Below, piece after piece: positions 34,870-46,626 of a stretch of 64,000 nt of DNA. Source of the DNA: Epiperipatus broadwayi (taxonomy: Eukaryota > Onychophora > Udeonychophora > Euonychophora > Peripatidae); contig JAQFVV010006711.1 of the NCBI GenBank assembly GCA_028023455.1, forward strand, positions 246,001-310,000. The letters are read 5' to 3'. The notes beneath the pieces are model-generated. The model did no database searches and was not told the DNA's origin. It was given only the letters and a program-made list of their open reading frames with translations. Made by a program: the position numbers and the translations under genes. Every line of letters begins with the position of its first letter. Positions within the stretch are counted from its first letter, which is position 1.

Positions 34870-35085
34870 TCATATACGTATATCTGAGTCGATCTATAAA
34901 AGCTAATATTTAAAATAACTGACGATTTTTATTTCAGATTTGTATTTAAATCTCATAGATGCTTCTCAGAAATATACATATAGTTTATATACATTTTATG
35001 ACAAAACAAAAAAAAAGGAGCATGATGACACATGGGCTGTGGTAGAACCATGAAACTCGATCTTGAACTAAGGTCGACTGTTTCA

Positions 35086-37534
35086 CAGGCATAGGGAGCA
35101 AGTGGAATCAATGCTTGAGAAACCTCGGTGATGTACTAGGAAATATTTAGTAGGCAAGACATTAAGGTTAATTTTCAACAGGAAGTCAAAGAATTTAGGC
35201 TCAAGGGACAATCACTAGCCAAAGAAGTGTTGATTCTGCAGAAACATCGGGTATAGGATGGACTCTGCTTCCCAGAAATTAATGTTCATAGAGGATGGCT
35301 TATTAGGAATAGCAGTGAACTTAGAAATATGTGATGTGATGGTTGCCAGCCAGCCGGTGCTAGTAGGGGGGGAGTTGTTTGTGGGAGATATCTCTTTAAA
35401 TGGCAAGTAGTTAGGATACTGCAGGAACATTCTGTAGATGGTGTTGCAGGAGCATTGAAATATAAAAGTATCTATGGAGAGTAGGGACAAGCTATTGAGC
35501 TTTGTGTGTTTCTGCAGGCCTTTCAAGCTAATAGTTGCACTTTTGCCCCCTCTAATTACATCTAATTAGATGTACTTTCCTGATGAAGGCTTTAATGAAG
35601 TTGATCACTGGGGTGAAATAGGAAATTTTACGGAATATTAGTATATTGACGAGGGCGGACTTGGCGAACTTTGACCTATATACTTTGGAAAGAGAGGATG
35701 TAATTTTTTGTGAAGATTGAAGTAATTTATCTTGGACAGATCTCATGGCCATTGTGAATTCAAATATAGGGAAGCCTAAGAACTTCTGAGGCTTTGCTGT
35801 AAATGGGCTAGGAATGTTATTACTGGAAGATGATCGCCTCACAGAACTCCTCAAGTACAGATAGAAGCCTGGGAATTAGCTTTTTTGATGGAACAAAAAT
35901 GGCCAAGTCATCCATATAGGTAATGTGGTGAATTGAGTATTTAATGCTGGAATATGGATCCCAGGAAGAGATCTCTCAATTTGAGGAAGTAATGGATTGA
36001 GGTAGGTGATGAAAAATAGGGCACTGAGAGGGGAGCCCTGTGAGATGGAGGATGTGGTGGATAAGGGAGAGAGTTTTCCATTCAGTGAGATGCACACTTC
36101 TTAATGATATTAATGATTCCAGTGGGAAGGTCATGTTCATCAAGCAAGATTAACAGGGTGTTGATTTAGATAGAATCAGGTAGCGGAGATGTCGAGCTAA
36201 ACTACCATCAGCCTCGATTGCCTGTAGAATCTGATATGGTCAATAATTGTTAAGAGATTGACAGCATCTGCAGTTGAATTGCCATTTTTCGCAAATTGGT
36301 GTTGCAAAATATGGGGGACAATTTTGATTTGGAATTTTGTGCTTGATAGTCGACTCGATGATCATCATCAGATAGATCATAGAGATGGGCCACAAATTCT
36401 CCAGCGGAGATGGAATAATTATATTACATTTGAAGAATGGCACCATCACTATGGGATAAAGCCTACTGATGTCTCGGACATTGGAAGAAATATAAGTAAT
36501 TAAGTTGTATATGATTGGTATGGAGAATTTGGACAAATGTAACAGGAGGAATTGGAGGATTGCATGAAGCCCCAGATGGGTTCTTTCAGGTATCGAAGTT
36601 AACTTGGCCGGAATATCTCTCTTTATAATGCCAAGGTCTGTAGTTGGTAGATGCATTGTTGAGTCTTGATTAGATTTAGGCATGAGAGTGGAGAACTTAT
36701 CCCAGAAGTATGTAAAGATCTTGAGAAGCATGTTTGATAAAATCCCTGAAGTAAAGATCTTAACCATGTTTGATCCTGAATAAAATGTATCTCCCACAGT
36801 AATAGATGATATGGCCCAGGACTCACTTAATGTAGCTCCTGGACCAGTAGTGGCGATGATAAGTAGATTTTTGATTTTTGGTAGAGAGATATTCTGACAA
36901 AATCAACTGTTTATTCTTAATGTTGGATTCTATAGGGATTGCATTAAAGGGAAGATTTTTTATGGTGTTATTAAAGTGATTCAAGTTCTATTAGGAGTGA
37001 TGTTGGGCCTTTGTTATGTGAGGAGTAGTTTGAGATTAGGGACATTAAAATTTGAATGAAGGAAAACCAGGCATACCCCAGTGGCAGAGAAAGGATTTTC
37101 ATCTTGTGGAAATATATATATGCCTCAGTGAAGATAGCTTCCAACGATGAGGACTTGATTCTGGTGGTTGCATTCAGCCTAGGAATAATGCATGAGTTAA
37201 GGTTTAGAGATAGTTTAAGGGATAAAGCCATGTGATCTGAGAAGGCTATAGGTTGAGGTGAGGGATCAATTGGGAAATGTAGATCAGGTGTATAGTATAT
37301 AGGGTCTATCAGAGAGGCATGCCTCTTCATATAAAAGAAATAGGCATTTGGCAGGAAGAAACCTTCCCCACTCTCATTTTAAGGTGATGAATATATTTCA
37401 CAGTAAATTCCTGGTAGAAGGTGTTAAAAGTCTTCTAGGAAAACAGTAGGGTAAAGGTTAGATGCACATGTGATGTTAATCTTTTGAATTATCTGCTGAA
37501 TGAGAAATTCATTTCAGGAGAGATATATATATAT
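35086..37534 (-). pseudogene. LINE ORF2: endonuclease C-half, reverse transcriptase, thumb
   Basis: From 37,534 the frame continues the endonuclease (IYISPEMNF), then DPIYYTPDLHFPID and PIAFSDHMALSL, where SDH is the catalytic histidine motif. The RT follows: an FAKNGNSTADAVNLL block (about 36,300), SISQGSPLSALFF (motif B, about 36,050), and YMDDLAIFVPSKK (motif C, 35,907-35,918, intact). Next are thumb-type helices with PQKFLGFPIFEF and finally EPKFFDFLLKINLNVLPTKY with the zinc motif start STCSLC at 35,089-35,100. Frameshifts and stops break it into at least six pieces. The enzyme copies its own RNA at nicked target DNA. Confidence 0.85.
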
Positions 37535-38822
37535 TGTACCGGGCAAAATAGTATGCTCACTTAACAGATTCAAATCCTAAGCAAAAGTACCTCGAATCCG
37601 ATCATGCTCGAGATACACAGGTCTGGAGCAATCCTGAATTCTAACCTATTTGCCTATTCTTAGAATCTCTGACCCAATGAACAATAATACTGAGGATACA
37701 GTAAAATTATTTTAATTCTGCGCCCAGAAGCAGAGATGTAGAGCACAAGATCTGACTGATGATGATGATCGAGGTCGGAGTAGCCCAGGAATTACATTTA
37801 TTATAGTTATTTATTCATGCTAAGCTATCAGCTAAAGAAAGTAGTTCTAAATATTAACTCGAAACATAATTCAATGACAAACCAGGATTTCCAAGAAATA
37901 GATATATTTAACAAATAATAAACAAACGCATATATATATATATATTACAAAAGATTAAGGAAACGTATGTATATTTTACCAACTAGTTTCACGCTTGGGA
38001 CAATATTGTTTATTTACAAGACTTGGGAATTTGTTGTATAAAATCCTCTCTATCACTCATATAATAAATATAAGTTTACAGATACAATTTTATAGTGTTT
38101 TATAACTTGTGCAGAGTTAATAAGCTAATTCAAGAAAACTTTTGCTACGGAACGTTGTGAATGCTGAAAATAAATATAAAAGATAGTGACAGTTTTAACA
38201 GTAAATGATTTATTTGATAACGGGCAAAATATATGATGTCAATCATGTATTTCTTAGGAGAACCATTATTTATACTTTTGTTCGCATTGTTTGGCAAAGA
38301 CGTCTTAGAAAGAAGAAACAAACAATGCGCTTTATTTACGAGATTACATGATATAATAAATAATTTACATTTGTCTACGTCTATGGGAATTGATAACGGT
38401 TTTTCAAAGAAAGCATTTTAACTCAATGAACCGAACATATTTTTTTTATGAAACGAATCATTATCTTTAACACATCATTGCGACTTACTAAGGCTATGCG
38501 GACGGTGATTAAATTAAAGACAAGAGTAACGGTACTAGCATACATTAAAGAAATCTGGCCTTCATGGCATTTGGATGTTTTATCATTTAAAAAGAATACT
38601 TGAGACGTACTTAGATTTGATATGTCCACGCATTCTGGCAGAGCAAAATCGAAGGAGAGGCTGGGTTTGAGAGTCCAGATCTGGATGCACTAATTCACAG
38701 CACATAAACCTCATATACTTTATATTCCACAGGGGTAGTGCCCCTGATTACGAACGATTTTGAAAAGTAGGACGGGCACTTCAGGCTTCTGACATCCCTA
38801 ATGACAAACAGTCGAGAAATGG

Positions 38823-38889
38823 AAAAGATAAAATATTAGAATAAAGAAAAAGGTATGCTAAAATATCAGAATAAAGAAAAAGGTATGCC
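38823..38889. repeat. Short tandem pair, about 34 bp
   Basis: agaataaagaaaaaggtatg occurs twice in succession with matching lead sequence. Confidence 0.8.
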
Positions 38890-39299
38890 AGCAATGTTTA
38901 TATAATTTTATAATATTATTTAAAGTTTGGAAACGGTCTAACCTCTTGCGCAATAATCTATTTTCAATTCTGAGTCATTTGGTAAGAAAAGGTAGAATTT
39001 TATATTAAGTGTCGCGATCTTTTATAATGGCAACTAAACAACAAAGTAAAATAAGCATCCACAATAAAATACCTTTAGATATACAACCAACCTAGTGAAC
39101 GATTTTTATTTTAAATAAACAAATGAATATATTTTTACTAATGAATTTAATTAAAGTTGCGAGGTTGACTGATACTGACATATTAGAGAAAATAGTAGAT
39201 ACATATTAAACAAAATAAGTTGTATATATTTAATTGAGCCGCATAAAGTTATATAAACATAAGTTAAGCGTGAAAGCAACATATATTTAGAATTACATA

Positions 39300-39801
39300 A
39301 GTATTAATAAAGGATTATAGAGAGAGAGAGTTTATGAGCAAAACTAGCAAAACATCATAAATGGATCTATGAATTAATTTAGCTACAAATTATAAATCAC
39401 CCATGATGTTCGTATTAAGGTAGCTCTAAATTACATGATTTTACCTAAGATATCAGCATAGCGGCAGGCAGGCAGGTTGGCAATTCTACATCATCTCGTA
39501 TGGCCGGTCAGATGGAATTTTTACGGCTGGTAGACAGGTCTCTGAGAGGAAGTATTAATAAAGGATTATAGAGAGAGAGAGTTTATGAGCAAAACTAGCA
39601 AAACATCATAAATGGATCTATGAATTAATTTAGCTACAAATTATAAATCACCCATGATGTTCGTATTAAGGTAGCTCTAAATTACATGATTTTACCTAAG
39701 ATATCAGCATAGCGGCAGGCAGGCAGGTTGGCAATTCTACATCATCTCGTATGGCCGGTCAGATGGAATTTTTACGGCTGGTAGACAGGTCTCTGAGAGG
39801 A
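39300..39801. repeat. Perfect 251-bp tandem duplication
   Basis: The unit agtattaataaaggattata...ctctgagagga is present at 39,300-39,550 and again at 39,551-39,801 with no difference that I could find by reading. Other repeats here have diverged, so this duplication is very young or an assembly effect. Confidence 0.95.
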
Positions 39802-40536
39802 AAAGAAAGGTGAATGGCTCCACTACTCATGCTCCATTGCACTAAACTTCTCTTGACTTCTTAAATGATGGTCTGGCAACACTTTTTGAATCAGGAACAT
39901 AAAAGTCCACTCTCTAGGTAATTAACAATTTTTCCAGTGAAAGTAACTAATTAATTTATTACGTGAAATGTACTAACTCACTCAACATGTGAAAGCGACT
40001 AATTCATCAAGTGAAAATAACCGACTGCCCCTAAAAGATTTTATGGGCTCCTTTTATACACTATCTCTATAATTCCCTTACAAACAACATTTAATTAACA
40101 ACATGTTTTTATACAGATAAGGCAAACGATTTGTTTTCGATCTTAATTGCGATTGACAATTTTAATTAAAGGCAACAAGCTGAATTTAAACAAAGATTAT
40201 TTCAGTATTTCGAACCTTCTTCATATTCTTTGTTGTCACATTAAATACACATGGACATAAAAATAATTACAAATATATAAACAAATGTATTTTCCAGCAA
40301 TAAACATAGCAATAAATTATTGCTTTAGTCATAATATATATATATACGCATCACTCAAACTACTGTTTCATTTTTACTAAACAAAATTAAGTTTACCAAT
40401 CTTTCTAATGATTTGGCATGCAGTGTGTGAGTGAATAGCATATATTTATAGAAAGGTCTAGATTGCCGACCTCGCAGGAGGTTAATGTAGATGGTGAAGC
40501 ATGAAGCTCGATGATGATTAGACATCGACTGCTTCA

Positions 40537-40960
40537 ATATATTATGTTCTGAATGAAGGCCTTGTGGAATAGGGTAACAATAATTATATGTGGATTTATA
40601 TAGTTGATTTTGAAGGTTTCAAATGAGTTGCTATTGGAAATTAAAATCGCCATGCCAGCAGCAGATCAAGGAGAAACTGAGCAACCAAAGTAGCCAAGAT
40701 TGCCAAGGAGGTTCAGTATTTTGAGTTAAATTGGGGTAGTCTTGGGAAGACACATAATATGGAGGGAGTATGGCTTGAAGCATTTAGTCAATGCATCTCC
40801 TCTCTTCAGGGAATTGAGACCCTGGATATTTTTCCTGATACTTTGAGCTTCATGTGGTATTAATTCAAAAGGAGAATTACATTGTATTTTTATTGAACAG
40901 GTGGTTGAAATGTTAAGCATGGATATATATTCGCAAACTCAGTGATCACTGACCCTGATA
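40537..40960 (-). pseudogene. LINE ORF2 start: N-terminal half of the APE endonuclease
   Basis: The frame reads NIQGLNSLKRGDALTKCF, HIMCLPKTTPI (the position of the usual LQET glutamate, here changed), then MAILISNSNSFETFKIN and PHIIIVTLFHKAFIQNI, matching the order of APE-type endonucleases up to where the nested element begins. A stop after KTTPI and frame changes show decay. The change at the catalytic LQET site would by itself remove activity, if the alignment is right. Confidence 0.65.
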
Positions 40961-41099
40961 GGAAGACAGCTGCTGGCCTTCTCCCTTGATGCTCTGGATC
41001 ACAGGCATCCATGGAAGACACTCCAGCACTTGCAGCATGAGAATCCATAGGTTGGCCAGAGGTTCTTTCTTTTTGGTACCTCGGATCTCATGCCATCAA

Positions 41100-42948
41100 T
41101 GGATAACGGTTTTTCATTTGTTTCTTTACAATCCATTGGTAGCTATAACATCATTATTAGGGTCAAGGGATTGAACCGGTTTATCAGGATCCTTATTGCA
41201 TGATTGTTTCCTTGGCCACCAGTCTTGGAAATGGACCTATGTTTTTTCCCTGGCTTCCGGGAGACGGGATTCAGAATCTGAAGAGCTAAGACTGTGGATG
41301 TTTACTTTATTGGGGCAAAATTTGCCCATGGTTGACTTGGGACCTTTATTCGGTTTTTTCACTTTCCTCTTCATAGATTGAGCATTTGAAGTGCCTCTTC
41401 CACTAAGGATGACATGGAGCCAAAAGACTCATTTAACACATTCATTTAGTGAGTAGGCGATAGCAAAGGGTTTGGCATAACTTCATTGATGGAAGCCGAT
41501 TGAGGGTAGGTGGTTTTTTTTCACAGCTTCAGCTACCGCAAGGTCAGACTCAGTAATGTATCTGTGGCTGGCCCCATCGAAACTGTGTTACAGTGATGCA
41601 TTCTGCTTTTGATCCTTTTACAACTGTAACAGATTCTGGCTGAGCAGTCACTCACCAAGTGGCTTCTCTGATGGCAGAAGAAGATGATGATAAGAGGGGA
41701 AATCTCCACATAATAGAGAGTAGGAATGTCAGTGGGGTTTGATTCTTTATGCAGGGTGAGTTTAAAGGAAGCAGGGTTGGTATACTGGAAGATCTGCCCC
41801 CTTAATCATTTGGTACCTAAAATTTGAGACTTTACCATAGGGCTTAAGTAATTGCTGCAAAACATTTTCTTTAAATTTCAGGTAGCAGTTCTTGATCATG
41901 CCTAGTAAGATTGTGGGGCAATTCATGTTAATGTTGCAAATGATTTTCCTTCCCATCAAGGTATTTTGAAAAATTTTCTGGGAAAAAAAATTTCTGAGTG
42001 AGGTTATCAAATTCTATTATTACATAACAATTATTAGGATGTTGCAAAATTTTGTGAATCAACCTCCATAATTTTTTTTTCATAAACTCATTACAAAGTT
42101 CATTAATCAGGAATTTATTTAAATCACATGAAGGGTTGGTAACAGCTAAGATTGCAGTGTTTTCAGTGTAGAAATTAAGAAAGGATTTATGTAATGGGGG
42201 GGGGGGGAGGATTATTAAATTTATTTGTTATCAAATCAAGATCCTTTTTCTCCAAATTTAAATTAAGAAGATTGGGATTGCTGGAATTGACAGCAAAGTT
42301 CTCTTCCATCTCTTTATCAATTAAATTGAAAATGTCTTTGTGGTTTTTTTGCAGCTTCCATGTTGTAACATTAGGCTCCCTAAGGCCTACCTGTGTAATG
42401 TTAGCATAAGAAGGCTTATTATTAATTGGTATATTAGGTTCATTTTTGGAGGGGGAAGCATTTAAATTAGAAGACACTATGTTATTTATCCTATTTTTAT
42501 CAAGTTTACTGTTAGGATTATTTGATATAGTAGAATTATGAGGAAAATTAAAAAAAATTTTACTGATGCTATTTCCCAAGCTTGGGAAATCCAGATTTCC
42601 AATGATCTCCCCGAGGACTTCATTCTGATTCTTATTGGCTTGAAATTTGGATTGGGGATCCTTTGGGATGAGCTTTTGAAAATGAGTCATTTTTTCTCTA
42701 GATGGTGCGATTGGATGCAGGGAATTAGATGCCGAGTTATCTTGAATTTCAATGATGGCTTTTTCCTCAACTTGTTCCATAGATGATTTTTTGAAACTAT
42801 TGCAAACCTCTTCAGTACTGAGTAACATATTCACCCTTGGCTGAGCAGCAGAGTAAGAGGTGTCAACTTTTATAAGAAAAAGTTTCCACTTGGAAAAATT
42901 CCAGAAAACCACTAAAAATATTAAATTTTTATAGAGCCTGAAATTCAA
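41100..42948 (-). pseudogene. LINE ORF1 (gag-like RNA-binding protein), broken
   Basis: The long first frame (42,948-42,187) carries an Asn/Ser/Pro-rich region with YANITQVGLREPNVTTWKLQ. A middle part (42,010-41,762) has LLKPYGKVSNFRYQMIKG, resembling an RRM-type segment. A cysteine-rich part near 41,600-41,680 reads SHLVSDCSARICYSCKRI, like decayed CCHC zinc knuckles. The tail is basic and serine-rich (SMKRKVKKPNKGPK, SLSSSDSESR). This order is usual for ORF1 of Jockey/I-type LINEs, whose product coats the element RNA. A 12-G run at 42,196 sits where a proline run is coded. Confidence 0.7.
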
Positions 42949-42959
42949 TAAAGTTAACT

Positions 42960-45900
42960 AATTGTGCTCTATTTTTAAAATATTTGAAATAAATTTTTAT
43001 TAATATTGGATCATTATCTTATTGCTCACAAAATGATAATTTTTGTTAAAGATTGGGAGAAAGGCCAACTGCTTGATTACTAGGCTCTTAGAATAGATAA
43101 AATCTCTCAAGAAAAGTCATGTAACATGTATAAATTATTTGTAAATATTTATATATTTGTACACATATGCATATTAGAAATCTGTGACCCTGATATTCTT
43201 TAAATTTATTGTAGGCAGTTTATATATATACCTTTTTTTTCCCTCCTTAAATTGTCATCATTAGTTAGAATGAGCTACAAGAACTTTGTAATAAATTCAA
43301 AAGTTTATGACTCCATGGTTAAAGAATAATTTTAAATTTATTCTGAAAAGGAAGGATAGTAGTGATAATAGAAATTAAGCATTAATAATGTCAAATATGA
43401 TGTAAATTGAGACATGCTGTCAGATTTTATAATTATCCAAAATAATTTAACAACCACAACAGGAACAAGAAATTAAATATTGGGACACAGTAGTTTATAT
43501 ATATTAGATAATTTTTTTAAAAATAAATTAATTGTTATTTAAAAAAAAACGTAGGTGAAATTATTAGAGGACAAAAAAAAATTAATATAAAATGCAGATA
43601 ATATTAAATTTGCAATATACTGATGATTTTTATTATGTAAGTTTTATTGTTATTTATAACTAAGAAGTGCCAGCATCTCATCTTCACACAATAATGGATT
43701 GAATATCACACCAGTTATTTACACATTACCATTATGAAGCAGATGTCAGAAGTACTAAAAATAGTTTTATAAGTATAAGTTTAAAAAAAAAGCTGTCAGC
43801 TTATCATTACTGCTTTTTTTTAACCCTCACCATATTATAAACATTTTGCAATTTGTGTGTATGAATATATGTGTTTTTTTGTTTTATTTTAGACATTTGC
43901 TTAAATAATTGCTTTTGGATTTAATTAATTAGGGCCCTTTGATATTTGCCCAGGAAGTTTCCAAAGTAGAAGTTCTTTTTCTTCCTCCCTAATGATTTGG
44001 AAAGGCATTATTTTCTTTTTTAGCACTCATTTTATCAGCTATATTGAATCCATAGTTTGTTAAGACTGGTATTCTAGATATAGATATATTTGTAATGATT
44101 TTTTTTTTTTTTTACAAATAATTATTAGCCTGATCTGATATGTTTTCTGTTGAAAAAAGACAAAAAAAAAAAAATGCAATATTTATTTTAAAAATATGCT
44201 GCTTACTTCCATTATGTCAATTTTGACTTCTTCCCGAATTTCATTTTCTTAGAAAAAACATTATATACAATGTCAACGTATATTTTTCTGTTAAAATTTT
44301 AACTTAATGAATGAAGTCAAAGTCCTATACAGGATTGAATTTTTTTAATAAACTATATTAGAGATTTAACTTAGATGTGAAGAAATACTATCCATTATTG
44401 AGTGGGTGATGAAGTTCCAAGCTCAATAAAATCTTCTAAATTAATCTTTTCTGGTTTATTAACCTAAATGCTGATTGATTTTTATTATCAACTGTCATTG
44501 TGTCAAAGAATTTGATTGCTATCATACTTGTTATGGCATGTCATTTTTAAAGATAATTAAAAGAAAAAAAATTGTAAATTTGAAAGAGTGTGATAGAAGA
44601 TAGAATAGATGAATAAGATCACATATAAAATTTAAAAGGGAAGAGATGAATAAAAGAAATTGAATTGGGCGTATTGTAAGAGTATGTTGAAGGGATTAAA
44701 AAAAAAAAAAAGCAGAAAGAAATAGATGATGATTTTTTAAAAATTGCATAGAATTTATTTAAAGAATAAAATAAAAGAAAAGATTTGGAACTGATCTGGG
44801 ATGGTATTTTAGGATAGATGTTATGAAATAATTGATAGTAATTTTTAAGAACGTTTGAATTTCAATTTGAATGAATTAATGGTTAATTAATACTTGAGTG
44901 AATCTTATTATTAAAAATAAGAGATTTGATTATCTTGTATTTCAGATACAGAGTATCTTATTGAACACATTTTTATTACTCATAAATTCATATGATTATA
45001 AACAAATAGTTGCAAGATATTAATAAAAATAATAAAAGCTATAAAATATTTAAAGATTTTAATTTTATTACATAGCATTGGCAAATAATGTATTATAACT
45101 AGCAATAATAATAAATACAGTACTATAAATAAATTTTTATATAAATAAAATCAAATGTATTTTTAACTAACTTTCATTTAAAACCATGCTAAGCAATTTG
45201 CATATAAAAAAATATGATTTAATCATAAATTGCAACAAGATCAGAAAGTTGCTTTTTGTATGTAGGAATTAACAATAATTTCCTTTTCCTCCACATTTAT
45301 TAAAAATAATAAATAAAAAAATTAAGTTAATGCAAAATATTTCAAGTCTAATAAATTAATCTGAATTTACTGTGGAAAATTATTGTACCTTTTTTATATT
45401 AAAAATATTAATAAGAGCAAACTTTTTTTTTTTAATGAAAGAATATCTTTTCTCCCACATTGGAATAACAAAATGAAGAGAATACATTTTTGTAGTTTAA
45501 TATTTATTTCACACCAAAAAGAAAATCTATATATAATTAATTTTTTTTTTAACATAACACATATTATATATATTTTAATATATATATATAATTGTTTAGA
45601 AAATATATGTAAACATTTATCTGCATATAAAAATAGATGTGCAATTTTATTATTCTAAAAAAAAAAAAAACTTCAGAAAGTAATATTTAATTATGCACTT
45701 TTTTTTTTACTGTGTATACAATTCCTGTAGAAAATTAGCTCTTGTTATTCATAAATTTATTTATTATACTTTTATTGAAGCCAAATTTAATTGGGTTTAA
45801 TGGTACTCTCTATATTAAAATATCTTTAACAGGATTTCAAGAAAGATAAAACTTTTGTTGTGAATCTTCATTTATAATTATTGAAGACAATCAATAGATA

Positions 45901-45965
45901 TATTGATTTTTCTCTGTAAATCCAACATTAATCACTGAGATTTTTATCATCTTGCCCATTATTAG
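42960..45965. other. AT-rich stretch with no recognised gene
   Basis: No structured repeat or exon candidate that I could support; long poly(A)/(T) runs occur throughout. Confidence 0.6.
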
Positions 45966-45968
45966 TTC

Positions 45969-46364
45969 GGTGCTCTTTTAATATGTGATCTCTGCCATTT
46001 TGAATTTCAAAAACAACCAAAAACATCATCTGACACATCTAAGCGATAAAAAAGTGTGCAAAAACACAAAAAATTTAAAACTTGGGGTACATGACTTGGA
46101 AAAACCTGCCAAAACATTGCACAGTAAATTTTCAGATTTATATATGTTGATTTTAATTGATATTATATAGACACATACCCAGAGTTTTAAAGTTTTTATG
46201 TTTTGGCCTTTTTTTTTTTGCTGTGCAACTTATGGCAGGGTTTTCCAAGTCACGTGACCCATGCTCTAAATTTTTTGCATTTTCGCGTACTTTTTATCAC
46301 TTAAATGTGTCAGATGATGTTTTTGAAATTCAAAATGGCGGAGATTGCGTATTAAAAGAGCACC
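45969..46364. mobile_element. Palindromic MITE, 396 bp, with flanking TTAGTTC repeats
   Basis: The left end ggtgctcttttaatatgtga and the following tctgccattttgaatttc return inverted at the right end, including gaaattcaaaatggcgg and attaaaagagcacc. Arms are about 150 bases with the centre near 46,165. TTAGTTC lies directly before the left end (45,962) and two bases after the right end (46,367), a probable target-site duplication of 7-8 bp, as made by hAT-type transposases. No coding capacity. Confidence 0.85.
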
Positions 46365-46626
46365 TGTTAGTTCTTATCAAGGAAATTTTTAAGATATTGC
46401 ATTAAAGCTCAATATTGCTTTACTATTGTGAGTGTAAAATAGTGGCATACCAAGTAATGGCAACCTACCACTGATAATCAAATCTCACCTCTTGGACATA
46501 GTACTTTTAAATTAATTTTCTCAACTCAGATTCAATATATAATGAGGTATGTTCTATTATTCGACCATATTCACTTCACTTATGAATATTTAATAATGAT
46601 TTAATTCAAAATATTATTATCACTTG

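Larger units (their letters stand above)
32325..35085. mobile_element. TG...CA element, copy 1, nested in the LINE C-terminus
   Basis: It lies between two LINE pieces that belong together. Its left part (32,345-32,545: taagcaaaagtacc, gagatacacaggtc, ggagcaatc, gaattctaacctattt, then a TGATGATGATGA tract) matches 37,565-37,770, and its right end (catgaaactcgat...gactgtttca) matches 40,500-40,536. Ends are TGTATG... and ...TTTCA. No coding frame was recognised. Inside are a 46-bp tandem pair (34,778) and an 82-bp one (33,416). It may be a solo LTR or a large non-coding LTR derivative. No clean target-site duplication was found. Confidence 0.65.
37535..40536. mobile_element. TG...CA element, copy 2, nested in the LINE endonuclease
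   Basis: It begins tgtaccgggcaaaatag and ends gactgcttca, with tatat on both sides, consistent with a 5-bp target-site duplication although the site is a TA run. Removing it restores the endonuclease reading from HKAFIQNI to IYISPEMNF. Its ends match copy 1 at 32,325-35,085; the middles differ much more. It contains the 251-bp perfect tandem duplication at 39,300-39,801, and at 38,218 a second internal end-like sequence, gataacgggcaaaat, hinting at a further nested piece. No coding frame was identified. Confidence 0.65.
31531..42960 (-). mobile_element. Full-length LINE (about 5.7 kb) split by two nested insertions
   Basis: Three minus-strand pieces, 42,960-40,537, 37,534-35,086 and 32,324-31,531, follow on from each other as one LINE. 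The first holds ORF1 and the N-terminal half of the endonuclease. The second holds the rest of the endonuclease, the RT and the thumb, up to a CSLC zinc motif. The third holds the C-terminal block, stop (31,983-31,985), a 450-base 3' UTR and a poly(A) tail (T-run near 31,532). Their summed length is 5.67 kb, as expected of an intact APE-type LINE. The two gaps are filled by copies of one TG...CA element. The family is that of the truncated copies at 19 and 27 kb. Confidence 0.85.

Noticed and set aside
40355-40540. Further LINE coding sequence between 40,355 and 40,540
   Set aside because: The segment matches the end of the other nested element at 35,040-35,085, so it belongs to the insertion and not to the LINE.
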